From: Branchiostoma floridae
Lineage: Eukaryota > Chordata > Leptocardii > Amphioxiformes > Branchiostomatidae
Length of the DNA: 64,000 nucleotides
Reading direction: 5' to 3'
Assembly: GCF_000003815.2 (NCBI RefSeq)
Contig: NC_049994.1
Span: forward strand, 6,780,666-6,844,665
Under the pieces are notes generated by a model that worked only from the letters and a program-made list of their open reading frames with translations, did not search any database and was not told where the DNA came from. A program made the position numbers and the translations under genes. Shown here piece after piece: positions 49,701 to 57,821 of this stretch (positions are counted from its first letter, which is position 1; every line of letters starts with the position of its first letter).

Positions 49701-52700
49701 AGACCCTCTGATAGCACCAGATACAACAAGTGAACATTCGTATTGAATGTGTTCTATCAGTTGTGAGTCGGGGATAGTGCAACCATGCCATATAACGTCT
49801 CCATATTCAAGTGTAGGGCGAATAAAAGATTTGTAGATAATTTCCAGAACATTATGAGATAACTTGAATTTAAGTTTATTTAAAATAGATAACTTTTCTG
49901 ATGCATTGACTAGCATCTGCACAATATGGGGGTTCCATGACAAGTTTGACGAAAGGTGGACTCCGATATGTTTGTTGCCTTTGACAGATTTAATTACTTC
50001 GGTTCCAAGAAAAAGAGGAGGATGAGAAGGGAGATTTGATTTTCTGGAATAACCAATCTCAACAGTTTTCGAGTGGTTGAGTTCCATTAGCCATAAATTC
50101 ATCCATGACAATTTTTTTAGAAAGATCAGAGTTAAGTCTGGCAGCTGATGAAGAGGGACTTTCAACAACGTCAAACAATGAGCTGTCATCGGCGAAAAGG
50201 AAAGGATGTGTTACAAGTCCGTCAACCATATCATTAATATAAACGAGAAATAAAAGGGGCCCTAACACAGATCCCTGGGTAACACCTGCGATTATTTCAC
50301 ACCAATTTGAGCATTGACCATCAATTATGACTCGTTGTATTCTACCGTGTAAATGACTCTGAAACCAGTTAAGAATTGGCCCTACCACCCCGTTTCGTTG
50401 AAGCTTGAATATCAATCCTTGATGCCAGACTTTATCAAAAGCTTTTAATTAAAAAAGTCGAAATATACAGCTCTGACTTCATTATTTGAGTCGAGTGATT
50501 GACAAATTTTGTTGGAGATATAGTCCAGTTGACTAAAGGTTGAATCCCCACGAATGAATCCTGACTGGAAAGAGTATAATAAGTTTTGAGACAACAAACG
50601 ATTATACAAATGTTTATATATTATCTTTTCAAGAATTTTGGATAAAGAGGGTAATAACAAAACAGGGCGGTAGTTGGACAATACACGTAGGTCACTTTTT
50701 TTAAAATTTGCACAACATTTGCCCGTTTCCAAGCTTCAGGAAAAATGCCGTGGCAAAGTGACAAATCAAACACATACGCAATTTTATCAGAAATAAATTT
50801 AAAAGGGGAAATAATTTTTTTTTAAATGATTATCAATATTATCCCACCCATATGCTTTGGAAATGTCAAGTTCAGAAATGTACCATTTGACCTCAGTAGC
50901 TGAGGTTACACAATCAAACAGACGAACATCAGTCAAATAATCAAAGTGCGGTAGGCAGACATTAGTGTCGTCAATTGTTGACTAGAGAGGAAAGTATTTG
51001 TTTTGTATTTGCTTCTGTATCAGTATCTATATAGCCGGTATAACCGCCCTTCGGCGAAACACACTAGCTTCTGTATCTGTATTTCTGTCTATATAGCCGG
51101 TATAACCGCCCTTCGGCGTAACACACCAGCTTCTGTATCTGTATCTTTATAGCCGGTATGACCGCCCTTCGGCGTAACACACCAGCTTCTGTATCTGTAT
51201 CTATATGGCCGGTATAACCGCCCTTCGGCGTAACACACAAGCTTCTGTATCTGTATCTTTATAGCCGGTATGACCGCCCTTCGGCGTAACACACCAGCTT
51301 CTGTATCTGTATCTATATAGCCGGTATAACCGCCCTTCGGCGTAACACACCACCTTCTGTATCTGTATCTATATAACCGCCCTTCGGTGTAACACACCAG
51401 CTTCTGTATCTATGTCTATATAGCCAGTATAACCGCCCTTTGGCGTAACGCACGAGCTTCTATATCTGTATCCGTAAAGCCGGTATAACCACCCTTCGAT
51501 GTAACACACCAACTTTGCAGGCACGCGGCGCGGCAGCAGCTGGTCGTATTACACTGAACAACCCGTCACACCCAACATCTGCTCATCGTCTCTCATCTAT
51601 GCTGAAAATAAAGCATGATGATTTCTATTTCATTTAGAAGGCGTTTGCTTGGACATGGGTTCTCCAAGATTCGGCAGTAGAAGCCCTGTCAAGAGGTTCT
51701 ACCGCGTGGGAGAAAAGGTCACGTACACCTGCGACGAAGGGTACACTCTGGACTCCAGACATACCAGCAGAGTCAGGTGCCTCCAGGGGGGCATCTGGCA
51801 ATATGACAAGCCCAGCTGTTCAGGTGAATGTGAAAGATTTGTCGGCCTGAACAATTCTGCATGTTCTACAAAGATGTGCACAGTAAAGTTAGCGCTTAGA
51901 GGAAGTTTGAACGTGTCGCATGAACATTTGGTATGTTTTCTTCAAGGCAGTTGTATCACTTTCTACATGATCAATGTATTTGTCCGAGCCGAGATGAGAG
52001 CAAAAATACGATATCATTATTATGTGAAGAAGAATCTCTATTTGTCAGCTATAAAAGAAACGTTTGCCACAGTTATTAAACAGAAACATTTTCTGTTTCT
52101 TTCTGGATATAATAACTAATCAGTTCTGTCTACATGCACAACACATTTAAATACCTCTAAATCATATTACGCATAAAACACTTTTGTTTTACATCGTATT
52201 TACGTGTGCCCAAAGGTCCACTCTTTTAAAGTCAGATATGTCTTTCAGCTACCTTAGTTTGCTAAATTATAAAATCTGCTTAGATGTCTCTTCTCGTTTT
52301 ACAAATGTAGAAGTATTTCGACAACTTTGCCTACATAACTGTTTTGTGCTGTGACTTACCTCATCTAATATTCCAAACATCTTGGCACTAAATTCGATCT
52401 TCATTTTATGCGTCTTAATAATACCCCTGTCACATTATCCACGATCTTTGGGCGTATCGATGGAAGATCGGCCATATTTAGATCGACAGAGGTTTGCGCG
52501 TATTTTTCACCTGAAAACCGTCAATGTCACATATAAGCCATACTTTGTACCTTGTACAATTGTTGTGCAAGAAGTTATTATTATAGGCGAGGCTCGAGCG
52601 ATTGCCGCAGAATCGTCGTCCGGTCGATTTTCGCCAAATGTGACAGGGGTATAACCATGTGTATGCACTATCCCCCTCCTTAGTGGACATCAAAGGTACG

Positions 52701-55700
52701 CTGCAAGATGACCTGCTCTACGGGTACAGTCCCAACCAGGCGCCTGATGCTGACACAGCAATCACCTTCAGTGGCACTGTGGAACAGATCACCGACCTGG
52801 TAAGCTTTAGTATCTGTTATATATGTGAGATTCTTCTAGATCTATTTATAGACAGTACACAGAGATAACAGAATTTAAGTAATTGATGTTGTAACTTTTA
52901 CTTTTCAGGACGAAAAGAAGGAGCTTCTTGTAGCCACTTTAGTCATCGAATTCGTAAGTAGACGCAGTTATAGCACATTCAGGCTCTTTGAAAAAAAATA
53001 TTCCATTTTGTCGATTTGCATTTCGCGACTTTTCCACAAAGTGACACAATATTCAGAAAATTAAATTGTTTGCCAGACCTGGCAGGACAGCCGGCTGACG
53101 TGGTGGCCAGAGTACTACGGGAACATCCAGACCCTCATCGTGCGGGATAACAGCATCTGGACACCTACATTTACTCTGAAGAGGAAGTATGTGATGGTCT
53201 TTTAGTAAACTATCATCATATCATCAACATCACATCATGTTAAATATGTTTTTGATATGATAAATGGTATGTGTGCGTGTGTTTGTGTTTATGTGTCTGT
53301 GTACATGCGTGTGTGGAGAAGTCTGTTGACCGTCTTCCAGAACGAAATCAGCCATGTTATTAGAAATAGTATGATGTTTTGTTTGTTACCCCACAGTGCC
53401 GATGGTAAGTACCAAGGCTTGCAAAAGGGCGTACCGATCCTGATCAGACCCGATGGTACTGTAACATGGAGGGTGGAGACTCTCACAAGCACCATCTGCG
53501 ATGCAAAGCCTTTCTTCTTCCCTGCTGACACCATGGAATGCCACATCTGTTTCTCTGTGTCCTCTGCAATTGAACAAACCATAGGTAAGGTGCTGTGAAT
53601 ATGCCACGAATTGATTTTATTTCATTTGTGTTTATTTGAGTGGAATAAAGATTTCCATTAATTTATTTCAGGTTAGGCCGCTTCCAGTAAACTTGGGAAA
53701 CATGTATTGTTGTATCCTAAAGATTGTACTTGTAGAAATGACACTAGGGAGGAACCATATCTGTAGTTCTGGAAGTGAAACTAGTTTGATAGTTGTAAAA
53801 GTGGCACCAATATGGAAGCCATGAAGGTAGTTGGCAACTTTGCACGTGATAGTCTACCGCACTAGTGCCAATTTTACTACACTAGTTCACTTCTTGAACA
53901 CTGGAATAAAAACGTCATTCATTCCAATTTTTTCGACCTAACTCATTATTTTGCAGAGGATGTCAATGATGCAATTTGCTTACTGCGGCCAAAGATTAGA
54001 ATATCCGAGACAAAGAAAACTAATCATGCCAGGACACATCTCTCATTGACAATCATTTTTGTAATGATTTGTGAAACACAGAATGCGGAGGGGGCAGTAC
54101 CTGTGACGTCTGGTCTCCCCCACAACAGGAGGGCGAATGGAATCGGAAGGACAAGATCTTCGCAGAAGGCAACAAGAAGGCGTGCTTCGCTGTTCATCTA
54201 GAGAGGATCCCGCTGTTCCACATCGCCACGACCGTTGGGCCCTGCGTCATCCTGGTGGTGCTGATGACCATCACCTTTATCATGCCCATAGACAGGGGAG
54301 ACCGGATCTCCTTCGGAGTGACCATCCTGCTCTCCATGGTCGTGTCTCTCGTGTTTGTCACGGAGGTACTTCCTGTGAAAGGGGCGCTGCCGTTTTTCGG
54401 TGAGGACAGAAAATTGTCATATTCTTATTTTTGCCCATATCTACACGACGAAGGGGTCACCCACACGTCTTAAGATAGAATAAACAAATAGATACATAGA
54501 CCGATTTTCTTTAGCTCCTTAGTTACCTGAATGGACTTCGGGAAGGTGGGGAATGTAATGAACCCTATCCAGACCGGGCTTTTGGGGGATACCTGGGACG
54601 GGGGGGGGGGGGCTCTTTTGACCCCCCCCTTCGTAATTTCAAAACGGCTTAGGTTACGATCACCAAATTTGGAAGGGATGATGTACTAGTTTTATATATT
54701 CGGTAAGTTTGGTATCGTTATGACGTAATATGACGTAATTATGACGTCATAATGTCATTTTAGGCTAAAATCGTCTACATATGAAATTTCCGCTATACTT
54801 AAAGGAATTCAAGAAAACGCTGACTATTAAGGTTATCGTATTGGTGTCTAAGTCTGCCAAAACTTTTGTTGCCAATAACGACGACACTGACGCCAATATG
54901 ACGTCAGAAAATGACGTCATTTGTCCGTCATCTTGGATGGACAAGCTTGAATTTTCTAAAATACGATTTTTTCCACATATAACCCCTAAACCCAATGGAA
55001 GTGGACTAAAAAGGTTCAAATGATTGTGTTTTGTAAGAAAATGAAATATCTTGACGGAATTTGAGTAAAAATAAGATGTATTAATCGTTAAAAATGGCAT
55101 TGTCCGCCATCTTGGATTTTGACCCATGACGTCACCAAATTAGCATAAATTATGAATAATTAATTAGAAATGTAACTTAAAATTACACAGGATCTTAATG
55201 ATATAGATAAACAAGTTTGGTTTAGCAATAAAGCTATGAAATCCCATAATTCAAACTGAAATTAGTAAATTTTGTAAAATATGCCTGTCAGTAACCCGTT
55301 GCCATGGCAACACGAAAAATAATACACTAAAATCTTTTCCGTAGAATTGTTGCAAACAATATTTTAGGAAAGGTCACCAAGTTTCGTAGTCCTAGCACAC
55401 GTCGTCCGGCACTTATCCGACGTCAAAGTTGGCGCAGGCACTTTTAGTCCCCCCCCCCGACGGGAATTTATGGTTAACGTAATAACGTTTTTTTTTAAAT
55501 TCAAGAACCTTTAAGTTATTTTTCAATGACCAATCAGATAAAGCCATTCAGAGAACATTCGGGTATCTGTTAATTGAAAAGTGTAGGAGTCCTATCCGGT
55601 GTAAGTGGATTTGTAGCTTATGCTCTTCAGTGCAAACCTGGCAAAGACGTAAGATGTTTTACCTGTTATGTACTGAAACAAAACAAATGCCATGATTCAT

Positions 55701-56844
55701 ATTACAGCCACGCTTATCGTCGTCTGCATGGGGCTGATGGGACTTTTCCTGTTCTTCACCATGTACATCATCAGCCTCCACGACAAGGAGGGGAGTCTGT
55801 CACCAATGGCCAAAACTTTCTTTCTCCACTACATGGCAAAGTATGTTCTACTCGTTACAACACAAAGGTTTTAGACTGCAAAGACCAAATGAAATAATGC
55901 GAATTGCGTACATTGAGGCATTCTTGTTTCTATAAAAGCACAGGTATCATCAGAAAAATTGCAAATCTCTTATCCTCGAAAACATTCAAAATATCTCACT
56001 TTAGTTTAATGTAGCAGGTTGAAGCAGCCCAAACCAGCACCTAAGTGAATTTCCGTGGAAGATTTCATAGCGGATTTAGAAAGTGTTTTGTTGAATAACA
56101 GTGGTCACATTTTGTAATGATCTGAACGCTAGATCATAGAAATTGAGATAAACATTGCTTAGAAGCTTCCACATCGTCATCTTTCCTTCTTGCTGATGTT
56201 TGATAAGGTTCCTGCTGCTCGGAGACCTCACAGAGAAGGAGGCTGGCCCGACCGGCGGGAAGCTGGCCTGGCCTGAGCGGGCCAACCGCGTGGTCCGTGC
56301 AGATGACGTGGCCAAGGTCGACGGAGAGGAGACCACAGACAATGTCTACGAAGACGTGGCGGAGACCGACGGGAAGAACCCGACCGATGTCTTCGATGGT
56401 ATGATAAAGGTCGAGGTCGAGAGCCAAGCTCAAATCTCCGATGCCGTAGAGAAGGTCGACGGAGAGACCCCAGCTGATGTCTCCGGTACAACAGGCGACA
56501 TCCCTGCCGAAGCCGTGGCGGAGACCGACGTAGAGACCCCCGCCGCTGTCTCCGGGACACCCCGCCAGCCGTCCGGCCCGCCCACCCGCCTGGAGGCCGC
56601 CGTGGAAGAGCAGACCTCTTGCCTGCGTGACCTGATTACCATCTTTCAGGAGCAGGCGGTGAAGTCTGAGGAGAAGGCGGAGGAGGTGATCCACAGCCTG
56701 GAGGAGCTGGCCAAGGCGGTGAAGGGCGATCAGGAAGTGTCCGATTACACCCTGCTGACCAAGGTCCTGGACAGGCTGTGCCTTGTCCTGTACGTCATCA
56801 GCGTTGCTGTGGCCGTGCCCATTTCCATGTATCTGGGCAAGTAA
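29037..56844 (+). CDS. Chimeric Cys-loop ligand-gated ion channel with lectin/kringle/LDLa/Frizzled/sushi ectodomain
   Basis: Nineteen exons: 29037-29112, 34795-35229, 35721-35960, 36443-36629, 37335-37570, 37925-38138, 42050-42285, 42592-42705, 44060-44279, 46062-46213, 46853-47092, 51638-51823, 52684-52799, 52909-52953, 53077-53186, 53397-53584, 54082-54399, 55708-55840, 56208-56844. All junctions are GT/AG with matching phases; total 4083 nt, 1360 residues plus TAA. Order: signal peptide 1-25, F5/8C-like 26-170, kringle 171-250, F-type lectins 251-391 and 392-541, LDLa 542-579, Frizzled CRD 580-703, kringle 704-783, sushi 784-845, Cys-loop receptor LBD 846-1042, M1-M4 1043-1357. The C-terminal ~515 residues are a full pentameric-channel subunit; the pore-lining M2 suggests cation conduction. 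The N-terminal modules would project from the membrane surface and may bind glycans, Wnt-like or matrix ligands (inference). The phase agreement argues for one transcript, but this is unconfirmed; internal promoters or two genes remain possible. Confidence 0.82.
29890..31080 (-). mobile_element. Non-LTR retrotransposon (LINE) reverse-transcriptase remnant
   Basis: Minus-strand frames, separated by frameshifts, give RT landmarks: [43 protein letters not shown], then the C-terminal [17 protein letters not shown] and [12 protein letters not shown]. The catalytic YADD is YADN and the frame is broken at least twice. A dead, 5'-truncated copy antisense in intron 1 of the channel gene. Confidence 0.85.
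31198..31543 (+). mobile_element. piggyBac-like MITE, 5' part (copy d1)
   Basis: TTAA-CCCTATCTAGACCGGGC, G-run and CTCTTTTGACCCCC, then the N gap. The subfamily resembles the copy at 54.6 kb; the right end is not recognised. Confidence 0.6.
31544..31643. other. Assembly gap (Ns)
   Basis: Exactly 100 N, a conventional unknown-size scaffold gap. Confidence 1.
31644..32457. other. Intron 1, no exon seen
   Basis: Frames present lack acceptor/donor context. Confidence 0.4.
32458..33364 (-). mobile_element. piggyBac-like MITE, reverse orientation, truncated (copy d2)
   Basis: Begins with the family 3' end (AACCCTAATCAG plus G-run) and runs back through GTTACCATGGCAAC near 32630 and multiple TGACGTCA or near-CRE sites to the 5' GAGGGCCTCAAAAGC segment, where the 5' terminal repeat is missing. 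Confidence 0.8.
33365..34794. other. End of intron 1
   Basis: No exon recognised. 34135-34240 resembles 14575-14640 (a TTGCGACTTGCAG-CACAAAATGCC segment), a low-copy dispersed repeat. A tRNA-like segment lies at about 34283-34350. Confidence 0.45.
34283..34350 (+). repeat. tRNA-like segment, probably tRNA pseudogene or SINE head
   Basis: TAGCGCAGTGGTAAAG resembles a pol III A box and CCGGTTCGAATCCGG a B box/T-arm with a good stem. The middle GCATT-CTAAACC-AATGC could be an anticodon arm. The acceptor ends do not pair, and a T-run follows. Confidence 0.5.
34795..35229 (+). CDS. Exon 2: F5/8 type C-like (galactose-binding-fold) domain
   Basis: A 1-1 phase exon, 145 residues, with hallmarks [71 protein letters not shown]. 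This is the discoidin/F5/8C jelly-roll family, usually carbohydrate or phospholipid binding. It lacks the long-range Cys pair common in discoidins. Confidence 0.8.
35721..35960 (+). CDS. Exon 3: kringle domain 1
   Basis: A 1-1 phase exon with all six kringle cysteines and the landmarks [47 protein letters not shown]. The fold is intact. Kringles mediate protein-protein contacts in proteases and in ROR/Kremen-type receptors. Confidence 0.92.
35985..36192 (+). mobile_element. ~200-bp TIR MITE in intron 3
   Basis: Ends TTAAACTGCCA and TGGCAGTTTAA are inverted. The interior has two GGATATATCCGG palindromes. Confidence 0.7.
36443..37570 (+). CDS. Exons 4-5: F-type (fucose-binding) lectin domain 1
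   Basis: Exon 36443-36629 ([33 protein letters not shown]) joins exon 37335-37570 across a phase-2 intron. The second exon carries RQDCCRDR, matching the R-x-D-x4-R part of the F-type lectin fucose-binding motif, then [16 protein letters not shown] and LCEVRI. A His lies 28 residues before the motif, a little further than the canonical spacing. Fucosylated glycan binding is a family expectation, not shown. Confidence 0.85.
37165..37310. repeat. Fold-back repeat in intron 4
   Basis: Arms TTTTACACAACCAGT and ACTGGTTGTGTAAAA flank a GTTTCGATGTCTGTCAGACA core. It ends about 25 bases before exon 5. Confidence 0.8.
37925..42285 (+). CDS. Exons 6-7: F-type (fucose-binding) lectin domain 2
   Basis: Exon 37925-38138 ([37 protein letters not shown]) joins exon 42050-42285 at the same phase-2 position as domain 1. 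The latter again has RQDCCRDR, then [16 protein letters not shown]. The two domains are near-duplicates, pointing to an exon-pair duplication inside the gene. The 3.9-kb intron holds a LINE fragment, a CA repeat and a MITE. Confidence 0.85.
38430..38765 (-). mobile_element. LINE 3'-end fragment
   Basis: A minus-strand frame contains [20 protein letters not shown] followed by CP-Y, the C-x2-3-C...H...C pattern at the C-terminus of several LINE ORF2 proteins. It ends at GACAATGACAATG simple repeats. Confidence 0.65.
38877..39340 (+). repeat. CA/CACGCA-rich microsatellite
   Basis: Long runs of ACACACAAACGCGCG type. Open frames across it on both strands (Cys/Val/Arg- or Thr/His-rich) are low-complexity artefacts. 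Confidence 0.97.
39742..41936 (+). mobile_element. piggyBac-like MITE split by a nested insertion (copy e)
   Basis: Left part 39742-40446 starts TTAA-CCCTATTCAGACC. The right part resumes at about 41693 (AAATGTGAAAAATACATTG) and ends GTCTGAATAGGG-TTAA. The RFX-type palindrome is at 41758-41771. The intervening 1.25 kb is another repeat. Confidence 0.85.
40447..41692 (+). mobile_element. Element nested in MITE copy e
   Basis: It interrupts the uninterrupted family sequence between AATATAGC and AAATGTGAAA. Its ends, CTAGAGTTCATCGAACACAT with TTCGCCAA and CTTGGCGAAGCTA, are partly inverted and match the termini of the element at 44.5-45.9 kb. No coding frame. Confidence 0.65.
42592..42705 (+). 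CDS. Exon 8: LDL-receptor class A repeat
   Basis: A 1-1 phase exon with six cysteines and the signature [17 protein letters not shown], including the acidic Ca2+-binding cluster. Confidence 0.92.
42940..43275 (+). mobile_element. tRNA-derived SINE with reiterated A-box
   Basis: B box GAGTTCGAACTC and TGCCGTGCCACC, then the SINE body (GTGCCCTTGGGAAAGGCAC, CACGACTTTCCTCAGGTG). Upstream, the A-box-like TGGCGCAGCGG is repeated about five times in tandem. In intron 8. Confidence 0.75.
43335..43495. repeat. Fold-back repeat in intron 8
   Basis: Arms ATGACTGTTTTTGTAAGG and CCTTACAAAAACAGTCAT flank a GACGAAGATGTGCTGTTAGA core. Confidence 0.85.
44060..46213 (+). CDS. Exons 9-10: Frizzled-type cysteine-rich domain (Cys-poor)
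   Basis: Exon 44060-44279 gives [32 protein letters not shown]. Exon 46062-46213 gives [26 protein letters not shown]. The phase-2 junction is exact (AG|G). The PN-LG, FP-C and PCRSxCEEV landmarks are Frizzled CRD features, but only about six of the usual ten cysteines are present, so the fold or its Wnt/lipid binding may be altered. The exon 9 acceptor (TTGTAAG) has a weak pyrimidine tract. Confidence 0.7.
44535..45940 (+). repeat. Dispersed element with internal ~250-300-bp tandem units
   Basis: It begins with a CTTTGCCAGAATGGC and GTGTCTGTGTG tract, then repeated units around TGTTGACGGATCGTCATGAT (44903, 45200, 45450; degenerate at 45685) and AATTTGCAT motifs. It ends GCAAAGTTATGTGTTCGTGG then AACTCTAG. 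Lies in intron 9. Confidence 0.75.
46677..46728. repeat. (TA)n microsatellite
   Basis: About 25 TA units in intron 10. Confidence 0.95.
46853..47092 (+). CDS. Exon 11: kringle domain 2, ROR-like
   Basis: A 1-1 phase exon with six cysteines: [36 protein letters not shown]. The opening CY-GSGM-YRGTAS closely recalls the kringle of ROR receptor kinases, where a kringle also directly follows a Frizzled CRD. The segment [14 protein letters not shown] replaces the usual polar loop after the second Cys. Confidence 0.85.
47125..47605 (+). repeat. ~23-bp minisatellite in intron 11
   Basis: About 20 copies of a unit like CCATATTCCCAAGGTCACTC-GGA, starting about 30 bases after the kringle 2 exon. Confidence 0.95.
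47704..48785 (+). repeat. Dispersed element with CCTCCATGAAA / TTTCATGGAGG ends
   Basis: Starts ATTACCTCCATGAAATG and ends TTTTCATGGAGGTATGAGG then AACTCTAG. The interior has a GTCTGTCTGTGTGTGTG tract, AACTCAAGAACGGCTGGAT and several ATTTGCATAA motifs, related to the element at 44.5 kb. Confidence 0.75.
49050..50830 (-). mobile_element. Non-LTR retrotransposon (Jockey/CR1-like RT) remnant
   Basis: Minus-strand pieces in order: [70 protein letters not shown] (catalytic ADD kept), [16 protein letters not shown], a C-terminal region and [20 protein letters not shown]. At least four frame breaks make it non-functional. Antisense in intron 11. Confidence 0.9.
50995..51545 (+). repeat. ~56-bp minisatellite
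   Basis: About nine units of GCTTCTGTATCTGTATCT, ATAGCCGGTATAACCGCCC, TTCGGCGTAACACACCA. It ends in GCAGGCACGCGGCGCGGCAG and CAGCTGGT, the same flank as the smaller array at 26105-26290. A single-unit relic is at 47645-47702. Confidence 0.95.
51638..51823 (+). CDS. Exon 12: sushi/CCP domain
   Basis: A 1-1 phase exon with four cysteines and the sushi pattern: [35 protein letters not shown]. It is the last module before the channel. Confidence 0.92.
52425..52656 (+). mobile_element. ~230-bp TIR MITE just upstream of exon 13
   Basis: Ends ATACCCCTGTCACAT and ATGTGACAGGGGTAT are a perfect inverted repeat. The interior is rich in GATCG. It ends 27 bases before exon 13 begins, so it abuts or provides part of the branch-point region. 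Confidence 0.85.
52684..53584 (+). CDS. Exons 13-16: Cys-loop receptor ligand-binding domain
   Basis: Exons of 116, 45, 110 and 188 nt. The 45- and 110-nt exons have the sizes of nicotinic receptor exons 3 and 4, and encode [15 protein letters not shown] and [14 protein letters not shown]...WTP. Exon 16 has NADGKY and the Cys-loop itself, C970 and C984 separated by 13 residues with FFPAD. The aromatic-box positions look lost: loop A Tyr is Lys (WTPTFTLK) and the loop B Trp region reads FSVSSA. Acetylcholine is therefore an unlikely agonist (inference). Confidence 0.92.
54082..55840 (+). CDS. Exons 17-18: pre-M1, M1, M2 and M3 of the channel
   Basis: Loop C ([18 protein letters not shown]) is short and has no vicinal Cys pair. 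M1 is about 1043-1067 with a GPCVILVVL core. M2 follows as [20 protein letters not shown] then VTEVLP: Asp at -1', Ser 2', Thr 6', Leu 9', Val 13', Glu 20', matching cation-selective nicotinic-type pores rather than the PAR start of anion channels. M3 (1105-1129) is in exon 18, followed by a nicotinic-like FFLHYMAK. Intron 17 holds a MITE. Confidence 0.92.
54559..55477 (+). mobile_element. piggyBac-like MITE, copy f (intron 17)
   Basis: AACCCTATCCAGACCGGGC at the left; C-run and TTTATGGTTAA at the right, diverged. Several TGACGTCA or near-CRE motifs are present, and GTTGCCATGGCAAC lies at 55298-55311. Confidence 0.75.
56208..56844 (+). CDS. Exon 19: M3-M4 cytoplasmic loop and M4
   Basis: A large GC-rich terminal exon. 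The loop (about 1149-1330) is acidic and contains degenerate repeats built on [11 protein letters not shown] and [12 protein letters not shown], then a Glu/Lys-rich helical stretch ([20 protein letters not shown]) like the MA helix that precedes M4. M4 is [20 protein letters not shown], and the protein ends GK-TAA, so the C-terminus is extracellular and very short. Confidence 0.9.
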
Positions 56845-57002
56845 AGATAGTGTTCAGACCCAGTGGCTCCGTGAATACGCCCGAGCACAATCACAGCATA
56901 ACTGTTACTTATTTACTTCAGCTTTGAATGATCTATATATACAGCTAGAGCTGCCCAATTGTTACAACGGGTTAGTCCGTCAATCAGATATTTTGAAGGT
57001 AA

Positions 57003-57008
57003 AATAAA
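57003..57008 (+). terminator. Candidate polyadenylation signal of the channel gene
   Basis: AATAAA 159 bases after the stop codon. Cleavage site not determinable. Confidence 0.4.
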
Positions 57009-57299
57009 ATATGTTTCCCTTTTTAGATTAAAATTCTCTAAGCGGAGCAATAATCTAATGTCTGCCAAGCTTGTAGAGAATTTTATACAGACAAGATGTT
57101 GTATTCAATGTAAGATAAGGAAAATGCTTGAAGTTCATTTTATGATAATTTCTTTGCATGGTATGCTGTATCTACCCTATCGTATTAACCACAGTGTGGA
57201 TTGTTTTTGCAGTATTTGTAAATGTCATACATATAAAATAATGTGTTATAAATTTGCATCTCAACGTCAACAACAGTAAAATGCTGTTGTCCGGATTTT

Positions 57300-57821
57300 G
57301 GTCTTGCGACAATTCTACATTAAGTACCTTATTTATTGGTTCATTTATTTATCCATTCATATAAGTAGGAAAGGCATGCGACTTTAACCCTAGTCAGCTT
57401 TTTTGTCATTCTGCGAAGGGGATTGGTGGCCATAATGCCCATTTATGTGAATTTATTGGTGACTTCTCAAAATAACATCTTAGATTTTGGCCAATGGCGA
57501 CATCAAACCAGCATGAAGAATCACGAAAGTTACACTGAATTGTATAAGATGTAATTGAGTAAGAAATGTAAGAGATTCATCAATAAAACCTCGGAACTAA
57601 ATCGTCAAACAAAAAATCAGCAACTTTTGAAAAGGATGATTATACGCGGTCTACATTTTGTGCAAATTGACTGTTTTACAGCCTCACAACACCGCCTAGC
57701 GGGCAGTACCAGTGCAGCAACAAAGTGTAATTGTAGACGACCGGTAGTTTATCTAACTGTTTAATTTGTATCCGATAGAACATGATGGACTGGCTCCTGA
57801 CAGCCGCACCATGCACTGGGT
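57300..57821. other. Intergenic, dispersed repeat only
   Basis: 57660-57745 matches 23600-23690. No gene seen. Confidence 0.5.

Noticed and set aside
51089-51397. Minus-strand frame with YRYRYR repeats
   Set aside because: Translation of the 56-bp minisatellite.
56134-56694. Minus-strand 186-codon frame
   Set aside because: Antisense shadow of the GC-rich M3-M4 loop exon of the channel.
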